DNA of 36,332 nucleotides from Chloroflexota bacterium (lineage in GTDB: Bacteria; Chloroflexota; Anaerolineae; Aggregatilineales; Phototrophicaceae), in contig WTGC01000208.1 in NCBI GenBank assembly GCA_011523705.1, positions 1 to 36,332 of the forward strand. Direction: 5' to 3'. Below are positions 16,143 to 24,072 of the stretch, one piece after another. The position numbers and the translations under genes are program-made. Each line of letters begins with the position of its first letter. The first letter of the stretch is position 1. Under the pieces are notes generated by a model that saw only the letters and a program-made list of their open reading frames with translations, had not been told where the DNA came from and searched no databases.

Positions 16143-17411
16143 ATGACAGGCGACTTGGTCATTCAAGCGCAAGATGTGTGGAAGCGATACGGCTTGCCCT
16201 TGCGCCCCTGGCTGCAGCGCCAAATTGATCAGTTGCGCGGCCAATATCCCGCTGATCGCGCCAAATACGGCACCTGGGCTTTGCGCGATGTATCTTTCGA
16301 GGTTAAACGCGGCGAGTCCTTGGGCATCGTCGGCAGGAACGGGGCCGGGAAGAGCACCTTGCTCAAACTGATCGCCGGTGTCAGCCCGGCGACTTACGGT
16401 TCAGTGCAGGTGAGCGGTCGGCTCTTCCCAATGATTGAGCTTTCCGCCGGCATGCACAATGACTTGACCGGGCGCGAAAACATCAAATTGCTCGGCGCCA
16501 TTATGGGATTCACCTGGCGGCAAATGAAGGATAAGCTGCCGGAAATCGAAGACTTCGCCGAATTAGGAGACTGGCTGGACAAACCGGTGTGGCAGTACTC
16601 CAGCGGAATGCAGGCGCGCCTCGGGTTTAGCGTTGCCGTCAATGTCGACGCGGATATTCTCCTGATTGATGAGGTACTGTCGGTCGGGGATGTCAATTTT
16701 CAGAAGAAATGCCTCAACCGGATGGATGAACTTTCAAACAGCGGCGTCACGACCGTCTTCGTCACCCACAGTCCCTATGCGATTGAGCGGATTTGTGAAA
16801 GAGCGCTCTATTTGGAAGATGGTCAAATCACCGCGTCCGGCTCCTCCAGCGATATCCTGGCCGCTTATTTCCAGGTCGCGATGGATCGGTCGACTGTCAT
16901 AGCGGGCAAAGACAGGATCGCCGCCGATTTGCGCGAAGGCACGGGCGCCTTGCGCATTATGGATATCACCATGCATGACGCCGTGAGCGGGCGGGAAATC
17001 ACTGGCTTCTCAACGGGCGAATCGGTCGTCTTTCGTATCAGGCTGGACGTCAAAGAGGCGACCCCGCGCTATCGCTTCTCACTGCGTATGGTGGATCCGG
17101 CCAGCACCGTCGTCAGCTATATTGAAATGCCGATGTCTTCCCGCCGCTCGCTCGCCTTGGAGAGAGATAGCGTGCTGGAATGCCGCATCGACAATATCAA
17201 TCTGCTGCCGGGCCAGTATTGGATCAATCTCGTCGCCAGGGAAATCGCCGGACCAGTGATTGATTCGGTGTCCTACGCCTATGCCTTTGATGTGCGCGCC
17301 AACAGCGACGTGATTGAACAGATGGAGCATCGCGGGATTATCTATCTTTCCTCGAGTTGGAATCTGCTTGGCGAAGACGAAGGCGAACTAGAGGGCTTTC
17401 GCCAAGGCTGA
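16143..17411 (+). CDS. Wzt-type polysaccharide ABC exporter ATPase with C-terminal glycan-binding domain
   Basis: A 422-residue protein with Walker A GRNGAGKST (64-72), a YSSGMQARLGFSVAV signature, Walker B ILLIDEVLSVGD and the switch histidine in TVFVTHS. Residues from about 260 to 405 form an extra beta-rich domain resembling the Wzt C-terminal domain, which in O-antigen exporters recognises the end modification of the glycan before transport. GAGGA precedes ATG 16143. No glycosyltransferases occur beside it, so glycan synthesis genes must be elsewhere. A 23-residue insert (RPWLQRQIDQLRGQ...) between the first strand and the domain core is a common feature in this subfamily. Confidence 0.92.
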   Translation: MTGDLVIQAQDVWKRYGLPLRPWLQRQIDQLRGQYPADRAKYGTWALRDVSFEVKRGESLGIVGRNGAGKSTLLKLIAGVSPATYGSVQVSGRLFPMIELSAGMHNDLTGRENIKLLGAIMGFTWRQMKDKLPEIEDFAELGDWLDKPVWQYSSGMQARLGFSVAVNVDADILLIDEVLSVGDVNFQKKCLNRMDELSNSGVTTVFVTHSPYAIERICERALYLEDGQITASGSSSDILAAYFQVAMDRSTVIAGKDRIAADLREGTGALRIMDITMHDAVSGREITGFSTGESVVFRIRLDVKEATPRYRFSLRMVDPASTVVSYIEMPMSSRRSLALERDSVLECRIDNINLLPGQYWINLVAREIAGPVIDSVSYAYAFDVRANSDVIEQMEHRGIIYLSSSWNLLGEDEGELEGFRQG

Positions 17412-17791
17412 TCGCTGCCCCATTGTTGGGCGAGATAAAGTTCCTGATCTCGTCGCGCTCCGCAAGACTCAGTGTCTGCTGTCAGTTGAGAGTTCGCGAA
17501 CTGCTGCGCCGGGGTCGGATGCGCCGCGAGAAATTCGGAGCGAGCCGCAATGGCGCGCGGATTAAAGGACCCGGCCTTCGCGCGTTGGGCAGCCCTGCCT
17601 AGACATGCAGGGAACAATGGCAAACAGCGCGTAAATTGTCCAATTGAAACATTAAGTTACGACCGTTATACTTGGCGGGCGAATGCCGATAACGATAGCA
17701 ATGTAAACCGGATATTATTCTCGAACGCTCTATATTGGCAATTGACTATTCGCCTCCCGTGCCGCTAACCGAAAATGTCGGAGAAATGACA
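17412..17791 (+). other. Noncoding region between exporter and SH3 genes
   Basis: This 380-base gap has no supported gene. After the exporter stop there are two small stem-loops, GCCC/GGGC (17417-17431) and CGAGAT/ATCTCG (17431-17452), and further on CCCTGC/GCAGGG (17593-17612) with an 8-base loop. None has a following T-run. A good sigma70 promoter (17644-17672) drives the next gene. A minus-strand frame (17342-17623) is low in complexity, with Ser/Pro runs, and was rejected. Confidence 0.5.
17644..17672 (+). promoter_or_regulatory. Strong sigma70-like promoter for SH3 gene
   Basis: TTGAAA (17644-17649) and TATACT (17667-17672) each match five of six consensus bases and are 17 bases apart. 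This is the best promoter in the window. The predicted start near 17679 gives a leader of about 113 bases to ATG 17792. Confidence 0.65.
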
Positions 17792-18808
17792 ATGAATCGC
17801 TCGTTCTGGACAACGCTAATAGCTGTGATGCTTGCTTCCGCTGTCTTGCCAAGCGCGGCGACCGCAAGCGAATGCGCTTCATCTGAATTCGAAACGGCGT
17901 ACATCACGGGTGGCATGAATATCCGCGCATCCGCTTCCATTAGCAGCAGGGTGGTGGCCAGCGCGCGGGCCGGCGATTCGTTCACAGTGTTGGAGTCGAG
18001 AGCAGGCACAAGGTGGTGCTGGCTGAGAATTAGCTTGGGCTGGATGGCCGATACCTCGCGGGTGCAATTGACGAGTCCCGCTCAAGGGGCCGCGACGCAT
18101 GCATTGGCGCCGCAGCCAGCGCCGCGATCGGACATTGACAACTGCTGTTTCGTCGATCGACCATGCACGACGGAAAAGGAATGGAATAACGGCTATTGGG
18201 CTTACCAGAACAAGGAATGCAGCGTGTCGACCGAGCCACCCATGAGCAATGTCGCGGCGCCGCCGCAGCAGACCACCGTGGCGCCTTCAGAAGCAAACAA
18301 CTGCTGCCATATCGGTTGGGACTGCCAGAGCGAGGCCGAGTGGAAACGCGGCTATGAAGCCTATCAGAACAACCAATGCGAGAATCCCGGTGTTGCAGTA
18401 ATTGGGTCCGACCGATTCAAAGCTGTCATTCTTGAAGCCTTGCGGCAGTTGAAGAACCGGTCGCCATATTGGTATATCTACACCATTGATGGACTGGACA
18501 ATATCCGAGAAGAGTCACAGAGTGGGATTTGGGTGAGCAGCCGCACTGCCGACGTGAGCTGGAGCGCGAACAGCTACGCCATTTCCAGGGCGGACATCGG
18601 CGCAGTTGCGGCTTTGCTGGTACATGAGGCTTGTCACGTCCACCGCGGGCGCGCGGGCTTGCAATCGGGCGGGCTCGTTGGCGAACGCGCCTGTCTGCAA
18701 ATCGAAATTCAGGTGCTAGATCTGCTCGGCACCAGTCCGGGGCGGCGCAATTGGCTGCAGGAAGTGCTGGACAATATCAATAATCGATCCTATCAGTGGT
18801 GGCATTAG
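17792..18808 (+). CDS. Secreted SH3-domain protein with two Cys-rich 27-residue repeats and HExxH segment
   Basis: This 338-residue protein has a Sec signal peptide (about 1-26, ending SAATAS), so it acts outside the cytoplasm. Residues about 36-95 look like a bacterial SH3 (SH3b) domain (GGMNIRASASISSRVV, then WCWLRISLGWM). Two 27-residue repeats follow at 117-143 and 170-196. They share N-C-C at 1-3, C9, E12, E14-W15, G18-Y19, A21-Y-Q-N at 21-24 and C27, with no length change. The last 140 residues contain VHEACHVHRG (H278-E279-x-x-H282) and GE at 297-298, as in zinc metallopeptidases. GGAG (about 17779-17783) places the start at 17792. It stands alone under its own promoter. Function is unknown; cell-wall binding plus proteolysis is an inference. 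Confidence 0.85.
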   Translation: MNRSFWTTLIAVMLASAVLPSAATASECASSEFETAYITGGMNIRASASISSRVVASARAGDSFTVLESRAGTRWCWLRISLGWMADTSRVQLTSPAQGAATHALAPQPAPRSDIDNCCFVDRPCTTEKEWNNGYWAYQNKECSVSTEPPMSNVAAPPQQTTVAPSEANNCCHIGWDCQSEAEWKRGYEAYQNNQCENPGVAVIGSDRFKAVILEALRQLKNRSPYWYIYTIDGLDNIREESQSGIWVSSRTADVSWSANSYAISRADIGAVAALLVHEACHVHRGRAGLQSGGLVGERACLQIEIQVLDLLGTSPGRRNWLQEVLDNINNRSYQWWH

Positions 18809-18948
18809 CGCCAGACGGCGCGCTGACGGCGCGTCCCTTCCAGCCAATCACAAAGAGAACCGGGAATACGAGAGATGTATCTGCCCCCTCTGTCGCCTGC
18901 AACAGGCGGCCAGGTTCTACATCCTGCGTACGTGCGAGCCGGACTCTT

Positions 18949-18977
18949 TTGACAGCGAACCTTGTATATGTTATGTT
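18949..18977 (+). promoter_or_regulatory. Sigma70-like promoter for first sugar ABC operon
   Basis: TTGACA (18949-18954, perfect) and TATGTT (18972-18977, four of six) are 17 bases apart. The predicted start near 18984 gives an 80-base leader, which includes a small GCCTC/GAGGC hairpin (19020-19036). It drives the operon beginning at 19067. Confidence 0.6.
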
Positions 18978-19066
18978 CAGTCTGTCTTTCATCGAGACAA
19001 CTCATATTAAGGTTCTCATGCCTCACTATCCGAGGCGGAAAACATATTTCTTAAAGGAGTTTTCGA

Positions 19067-20377
19067 ATGAATAGCAATAGCAATGGCATCTCACGGCGTG
19101 AGTTGCTGAAGTTCATGGGTGTAGGCGCCGTTGGTACCGCCCTCGGCTCCAATCTCGCTTTCGCCCAAGCGGTTCCCGAGTCCGGCACGTTCCGCTTTCA
19201 GATTGAGAGCGGTCCCGGCACGGACTTCGTGGCGGTGGTTGACGCCTTCATCGCGGAACATCCGGAAATCACGGTCGAGTTCAGCCAAGTCGAAGCGGCG
19301 GTGGTCGGCGTTGACTGGCAGCGCATCGCGATGGAAGCGGGCGCGGTCGATCTGATCTCGAATGAGAATCCGAAGTTCCTCAAGCTTGATCCCGTTCTCA
19401 AGGCCGGTCTGATCCAGCCACTCGACGGTTATCGCGATTTGTACGAGTGGGACGAGTGGGTGCTGGCGGCGGCGCTGCGGCGCTCATCGCGGGGCGGCCA
19501 GCTCTGGACATTGCCGCTTTACTATGAGATTTGCGGCGCGTCTTACAGAAAGTCGGTCCTGGAAAGCTTTGATGTGGGCGAGCCACAGAGCTGGGAAGAA
19601 TTCATCGCCATGCTGGAGAAGTTCAAGGCGGCCGGCTTGATTCCGCTGACCAACGGACATCGTGGCTTCAGCCAGATCCAGATGATTCACTACCAATTCT
19701 GGGCGAGCATCGGCGGGCTGAGCGGCCCCGGAAGCATCACCGATGTGATCTTCGGCGATGGCAAGTTCACCGACGCGCCAAGCGTAGAAGCGGCTCAGGC
19801 CATCCTCGATATCTACAACGCGGGATTGCTCGACCCGGATGTACTTTCCATCACGCAGGACGACGGCAACGAACGCTTCATCTCGGGGGCGGCTGCTTTG
19901 AACGTGACGGGCACCTGGTTCTATTCGGAGATGCAGCGTCAATTTGACGACGACTGGGATATGCTGACCATGCCCGGTCCCGGCGGCGGACCGATTTGGT
20001 GCACTGGCGAGACGGAAGCCATGGTCATCCCGGCGGCGGCGCAAGACCCGGACGCAGCTGCGTTATTCCTCGACTTCTGCGTCAAGGGCACCGGCGCCAA
20101 GATCCTGCTCGAACGCGGGAATCTCTTGGCGACAAAAGCCTTCGGCGAGTTGGCGATTCCGCAGATTCAGCGCTTGCCGATCATCACCGGCGACGAGTCT
20201 TCTCTGTTAATCTTTGGCTGGCTGCCACAGAACTCCCAGGATGCTTACCAGCAAGGCTTGGGCGGCATTCTGGCTGGCAGCATCACGCCCGCGCAATGGG
20301 CGCAGCAAGTCCAGGACGCCTGGGAGCGCGACATCGAAGACGGACAGATTCCAGAGGATCGCAGCGATCTGCTCTAG
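19067..20377 (+). CDS. Sugar ABC transporter substrate-binding protein (family 1), Tat signal
   Basis: A 436-residue solute-binding protein of the carbohydrate type (SBP_bac_1 family, CUT1 systems). The N-terminus carries a twin-arginine motif SRRELLKFMG (about 9-18), followed by GAVGTALGSNLAFAQA, so export through the Tat pathway is predicted and there is no lipobox. Typical body segments include YEICGASYRKSVLESFDVGEP (about 160-180), the tryptophan-containing SWEEFIAMLEKFKAAGLIPL, and WMLTMPGPGG-like hinge residues. AGGAG precedes the ATG. A stem-loop follows the stop and two permease genes come next. The ligand is presumably a sugar or oligosaccharide processed by the downstream hydrolase. 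Confidence 0.92.
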   Translation: MNSNSNGISRRELLKFMGVGAVGTALGSNLAFAQAVPESGTFRFQIESGPGTDFVAVVDAFIAEHPEITVEFSQVEAAVVGVDWQRIAMEAGAVDLISNENPKFLKLDPVLKAGLIQPLDGYRDLYEWDEWVLAAALRRSSRGGQLWTLPLYYEICGASYRKSVLESFDVGEPQSWEEFIAMLEKFKAAGLIPLTNGHRGFSQIQMIHYQFWASIGGLSGPGSITDVIFGDGKFTDAPSVEAAQAILDIYNAGLLDPDVLSITQDDGNERFISGAAALNVTGTWFYSEMQRQFDDDWDMLTMPGPGGGPIWCTGETEAMVIPAAAQDPDAAALFLDFCVKGTGAKILLERGNLLATKAFGELAIPQIQRLPIITGDESSLLIFGWLPQNSQDAYQQGLGGILAGSITPAQWAQQVQDAWERDIEDGQIPEDRSDLL

Positions 20378-20392
20378 ACCCTAAATGCAATC

Positions 20393-20423
20393 GGGCTCAG
20401 TCCATGAATACCGGGCTGAGCCC
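20393..20423 (+). other. Stem-loop between binding protein and first permease
   Basis: GGGCTCAGTCC (20393-20403) pairs with GGGCTGAGCCC (20413-20423) over 11 positions with a single G-T wobble, around a 9-base loop. It begins 16 bases after the binding-protein stop and has no following T-run. Such intercistronic hairpins typically protect the upstream mRNA from 3' decay, which would keep binding protein in excess over permeases. Confidence 0.6.
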
Positions 20424-20463
20424 ATAGACGCCATGCGCCTCACAATTGTTTGAGATAGATTAG

Positions 20464-21420
20464 ATGTCCGCGCTCGCTTCAAGGCTCCGCCCGCGGCCGC
20501 TTGAGTCCTGGCGGGGCGCCTCATCAAAAGCGCGCGAACAGTGGCGCCTGTCTGCTGTTCTGGTCGCGCCCGCCTTGATCCTGATGGCGATATTCGTGTT
20601 CTTCCCCGCCCTGCAAACGATCGGGCTGAGCTTCTATAAATGGGACGGCATCAGCCCGGATATGGGCGACTTCGTCGGTTTCAAGACCTTCACCCGGGCG
20701 ACCGACAACTACCCGTTCTCGCAAGCCATCAAGAACAGCCTGCTATGGGGCGTCGTTGGGCTCTTCGTACCAACGATTATCGGCTTGGTCGCGGCGGCGC
20801 TGGTAGAAGATACCAACCTGCGGCCGAAGCCCTTGTTTCGCTTCGCCTTTTTCGTGCCCTATTTCTTCTCGATGGCGGTGGCGGCGGCGCTCTTCACCCG
20901 CGTCTACGACCCCAGCTATGGCATGATTAATCAGGTGATCCACGCCTTGGGCTTCACCGATGTCAAACCGCAGTGGCTCGGCGATGGGCGGATCGCCATC
21001 TATGCGGCCATGGGCGTATTCGTCTGGCATGAGACCGCCTTCTGTTACATCGTCTTCACCGCCGCCATCCAGCAGATTGACCGCTCGCTCTATGACGCGG
21101 CCAAGGTTGACGGCGCCTCGGAAGTCCAGGTGTTCCGCTATATTACGATTCCCAGCGTCCGCGATGTCGCCACCTTCGTGATGACGATCATGCTGATTGT
21201 CGGCTTGACGCCCTTCGCAGTCGTCTTCCCATTGACGACGCCAGGACTCGGCGGTCCTTATTACTCGACGGAAATCTTGCCGACGCTCATCTTCAAGAAG
21301 GCGCGAATGGGTTATAACGCCAGCGAGGCGGCGGCACTCGGCGTCATTCTTCTCATTCTTGTCATCGGGATCGTCACCGCTTTCCTGTGGTTCAGAGAGC
21401 GCACAGCGCCAAAGGACTGA
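20464..21420 (+). CDS. Sugar ABC transporter permease, MalF/UgpA type
   Basis: A 318-residue permease of the CUT1 sugar importer class with six predicted helices. The N-terminal helix (about 33-56, LSAVLVAPALILMAIFVFFPALQTI) is preceded by a basic cytoplasmic tail. The EAA loop reads DAAKVDGASEVQVFRYITIP (about 211-230). The ATG at 20464 has only a weak ribosome site (GAGATAG), which with the stem-loop upstream would lower its expression relative to the binding protein. The stop is 13 bases before the partner permease start. Confidence 0.93.
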   Translation: MSALASRLRPRPLESWRGASSKAREQWRLSAVLVAPALILMAIFVFFPALQTIGLSFYKWDGISPDMGDFVGFKTFTRATDNYPFSQAIKNSLLWGVVGLFVPTIIGLVAAALVEDTNLRPKPLFRFAFFVPYFFSMAVAAALFTRVYDPSYGMINQVIHALGFTDVKPQWLGDGRIAIYAAMGVFVWHETAFCYIVFTAAIQQIDRSLYDAAKVDGASEVQVFRYITIPSVRDVATFVMTIMLIVGLTPFAVVFPLTTPGLGGPYYSTEILPTLIFKKARMGYNASEAAALGVILLILVIGIVTAFLWFRERTAPKD

Positions 21421-21433
21421 GCGAGCGCGAGCC

Positions 21434-22264
21434 ATGCTGTCCACAAAGAACATGAGATATGCCTTATACGCGCTGGTCATCCTGCTGGCGCTGCCCTTTG
21501 TGTTTCCTTCGCTGTGGGTGCTGATGGCGAGCTTCTCGACCAATACGCAGATCACGATGGATTCGCTGGCGCTGCCGGACCGGCTTTATGTCGAGAACTA
21601 CGCGCACGCCTGGACGGGCGCCAAATTCAGCACCTTCGTCTACAACAGCCTGGCTGTATCGGGGTCGGTCACCGTTCTGATTGGCGTCCTGGCGACGATG
21701 CTGGGTTATGCCGTTTCGCGGCTGGATTTCCCCGGGCGCCGACTCTTGCTGCTGCTGATCATGATGGCGATTGTGACGCCGGTCTTCTCTTACCTCGAAC
21801 CGCTAACTCGCGTCGTGAGGCAACTGGGTCTATCCAACTCGCGCACCGCCGTGATTCTGACGACAACAGCCACCTTCCTGCCGGTGCCGACTTTGCTCAT
21901 GCGCTCGTTTTTTCTGACGCTTCCGGAAGAGCTCGGCGACGCTGGCCGAGTCGAAGGCGCCAGCGAGTGGGGCGTCTTCCGTTATATCATGGTGCCGCTG
22001 GCGCGTTCCGGCGTGCTCACCGTGCTCATCTTCGCCTTCCTCTGGAGCTGGAACGATCTGCTGCTGCCCGCGGTTTTCCTCCAGGCGCCCGACAAGTACA
22101 CCATCGCCTACGCCATTACCACGCTCAAGCCGGCCGGATTTCGTCAAGATCACGTCACCATGTTCGCCGCGTCGATTATCTCGACCGGACCCATGATCGT
22201 CGTCTATCTGCTGCTGATGCGCCGCTTCATTGCGGGATTGACCGTTGGCGGCTTGCGCGGATAA
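21434..22264 (+). CDS. Sugar ABC transporter permease, MalG/UgpE type
   Basis: A 276-residue CUT1 permease whose sequence shows the expected N-terminal helix (about 7-29), an EAA loop AGRVEGASEWGVFRYIMVPLA (about 174-193) and the typical end RRFIAGLTVGGLRG. ATG 21434 was chosen; ATG 21452 is an alternative and longer upstream extensions run inside the previous gene. Together with 20464-21420 it forms the transmembrane channel. No ATPase gene occurs in this operon, so a shared MsmK/UgpC-like ATPase elsewhere is likely, as is common for CUT1 systems. Confidence 0.93.
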   Translation: MLSTKNMRYALYALVILLALPFVFPSLWVLMASFSTNTQITMDSLALPDRLYVENYAHAWTGAKFSTFVYNSLAVSGSVTVLIGVLATMLGYAVSRLDFPGRRLLLLLIMMAIVTPVFSYLEPLTRVVRQLGLSNSRTAVILTTTATFLPVPTLLMRSFFLTLPEELGDAGRVEGASEWGVFRYIMVPLARSGVLTVLIFAFLWSWNDLLLPAVFLQAPDKYTIAYAITTLKPAGFRQDHVTMFAASIISTGPMIVVYLLLMRRFIAGLTVGGLRG

Positions 22265-22300
22265 TCTTGGCGATCCACGGCTGCAGCTGAGAAAGGGTCA

Positions 22301-23374
22301 ATGACTTACCGCATGATCCAGATCGGCCTTGGCGCGATGGGCCTTCATTGGTGCGATGTCGCGCTGCCGCCGAATATTGACGACGGCTTGATCGAGGTGG
22401 TCGCCGCTGTCGATATCAACCCGGCCGCCTTGCCGGTGGCGCAAGAGTCGCTCGGTCTGCATCCTAGCCAGTGTTATACCGACCTGCACAAAGCAATGGC
22501 GGAGAATCGGGCTGACTTTTGCACAATTGTGGTGCCGCCGGCTCAGCATGAAGCGGTCGTCGATGCGGCATTGGCGCACGATCTTCACATCCTATCGGAA
22601 AAGCCGATCGCCGATACCCTGGCCGCCTCCGTGCGTATTGCGGACAAAGTCAAGCGGGCGGGCGTGAAGATGGGCGTGACGATGAGCCATCGCTTTGACC
22701 AGGACAAGACGAGCTTCCGCGAGGAATTGCGCTCGGGGCGTTACGGCGCGCTTGATTATCTCGTATGTCACCTCACCTGCGATTTGCGGCAGCGCGGCAG
22801 CTGGGGCGCCTTTCGGCACGAGATTCCTCATCCCTTGATGATCGAGGGGGCGGTTCATCAGCTCGATATGCTCGCCGACCTGGCTGGCGCATTATGTGAT
22901 ATCCTCTACGCGCAGACTTGGAACCCGGCCTGGGGTGAATATGCCGGCGATTCTCAGGCCCTGGTCACGATGCAATTTGAGAATGGAAGCCGCGCAATGT
23001 TCGAGGGCGCTTGCACCAACGCCGTCGGATTGAAATACTGGGAGCAGGAGACGATCCGGGCCGAATGTGAACTGGGCACGCTGTTGCTCAATGGGCGCCG
23101 TCTGGAACGCTTTCCGTATGATCCATCGACCCAGCGAATTGCAAAGTTTGAAGGCGAAGGCGAACCGCTGCCGCTCTTGCCAGGGCGCAAGTGGAAAAAC
23201 TCCTGGCTAATTGAGCAGTTTGTAGACTGGCTGGATGGCGGCGAAAAGATGGAGACGAATATCGAGGACAATTTGCAGTCGGTTGCCCTGATTTTCGCCG
23301 CTATCGAAAGCAGCCGCACCGGTCAGCCGGTCAAAGTGCAAGACTTATTGACTCAGGCAATGGAGAGTTTGTGA
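22301..23374 (+). CDS. Gfo/Idh/MocA-family oxidoreductase
   Basis: A 357-residue NAD(P)-dependent sugar or inositol-type dehydrogenase. The N-terminal Rossmann fold starts with QIGLGAMGLHW (GxGxxG at about 9-14). The EKPIADT motif (100-106) supplies the conserved lysine, and H186 in EGAVHQLDMLADL is the usual catalytic-region histidine, with D189 nearby. The length is normal. AAGGG precedes the ATG. It overlaps the following ThuA-like gene by 4 bases. Gfo/Idh/MocA and ThuA-like proteins are frequent operon partners in carbohydrate loci; ThuA is proposed to work with a 3-keto-sugar pathway. Confidence 0.94.
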   Translation: MTYRMIQIGLGAMGLHWCDVALPPNIDDGLIEVVAAVDINPAALPVAQESLGLHPSQCYTDLHKAMAENRADFCTIVVPPAQHEAVVDAALAHDLHILSEKPIADTLAASVRIADKVKRAGVKMGVTMSHRFDQDKTSFREELRSGRYGALDYLVCHLTCDLRQRGSWGAFRHEIPHPLMIEGAVHQLDMLADLAGALCDILYAQTWNPAWGEYAGDSQALVTMQFENGSRAMFEGACTNAVGLKYWEQETIRAECELGTLLLNGRRLERFPYDPSTQRIAKFEGEGEPLPLLPGRKWKNSWLIEQFVDWLDGGEKMETNIEDNLQSVALIFAAIESSRTGQPVKVQDLLTQAMESL

Positions 23375-24039
23375 GCATGGATTCCACCGAAGAGAAGATT
23401 AAGACCGCCGTCATCACCGGCAAGCATCCCTTTGATGTGCCGTCATTTCACGCCGCCTTCCGCAGCATGCCCGAAATCGACTTTTATCCGCAGGACATGG
23501 AGGAATTCGCCGCCGACGTTGGCGAGCGGCGCGCCGAATATGACGCGCTGCTTTTTTTCAACTTTCATCAGGAGACGCCCGGCAACTCGGGCAGCAAGAC
23601 AGACGAGGCGACCAAGGCGGCGCTGGATACACTAGGCGATAGCGAGCAAGGCATCTTCATTTTGCATCACGCGCTTTTGGCATATCCGGATTGGCCGCTT
23701 TGGGCCAGCCTGGTCGGCATCCAGGCGCCCGGTTGGAGCGTGCACATGGACATCAAGCTCCACATCCAGGTTGCCGATCCGCAGCATCCGATCACGCAAG
23801 GGCTGAGCGACTGGACGATGCTGGACGAGACCTATGTGGTCGGCGAGCCGGACGCCGACAGCGAGATCCTCCTCTTCACCGACGATCCCAAGAGCATGCG
23901 CAGCATCGCCTGGACGCGGCGCTACAAGAAGGCGCGCGTCTTCTGCTTCCAGTCGGGCCATGACCACCATGCTTACGAAAATCCGAGTTTCCGCCATGTC
24001 ATCAGCCGCGGTATTCAGTGGACGGCTCGCAGAATTTAG
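23371..24039 (+). CDS. ThuA-like (trehalose-utilization) domain protein
   Basis: This 222-residue protein matches the ThuA domain, a class I glutamine-amidotransferase-like fold. It shows GIFILHHALLAYPDWPLW (about 90-107), HPITQGLSDW (about 139-148) and the diagnostic end RVFCFQSGHDHHAYENPSFRH (about 190-210). ThuA proteins act in 3-keto-disaccharide or related sugar metabolism with Gfo/Idh dehydrogenases; catalytic mechanism is not well settled. The GTG at 23371 overlaps the dehydrogenase stop; ATG at 23377 is equally possible given GGAG at 23362-23365. It is cytoplasmic, with no signal peptide. Confidence 0.9.
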   Translation: MSMDSTEEKIKTAVITGKHPFDVPSFHAAFRSMPEIDFYPQDMEEFAADVGERRAEYDALLFFNFHQETPGNSGSKTDEATKAALDTLGDSEQGIFILHHALLAYPDWPLWASLVGIQAPGWSVHMDIKLHIQVADPQHPITQGLSDWTMLDETYVVGEPDADSEILLFTDDPKSMRSIAWTRRYKKARVFCFQSGHDHHAYENPSFRHVISRGIQWTARRI

Positions 24040-24072
24040 CGGTAGCCGGCCAAACAGGAGTGGCCTTAAGTC

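Noticed and set aside
17342..17623. Minus-strand frame in the gap after the exporter ATPase
   Set aside because: It begins inside the exporter gene, has Ser/Pro runs, and lacks a start signal or homology that I can recognise.
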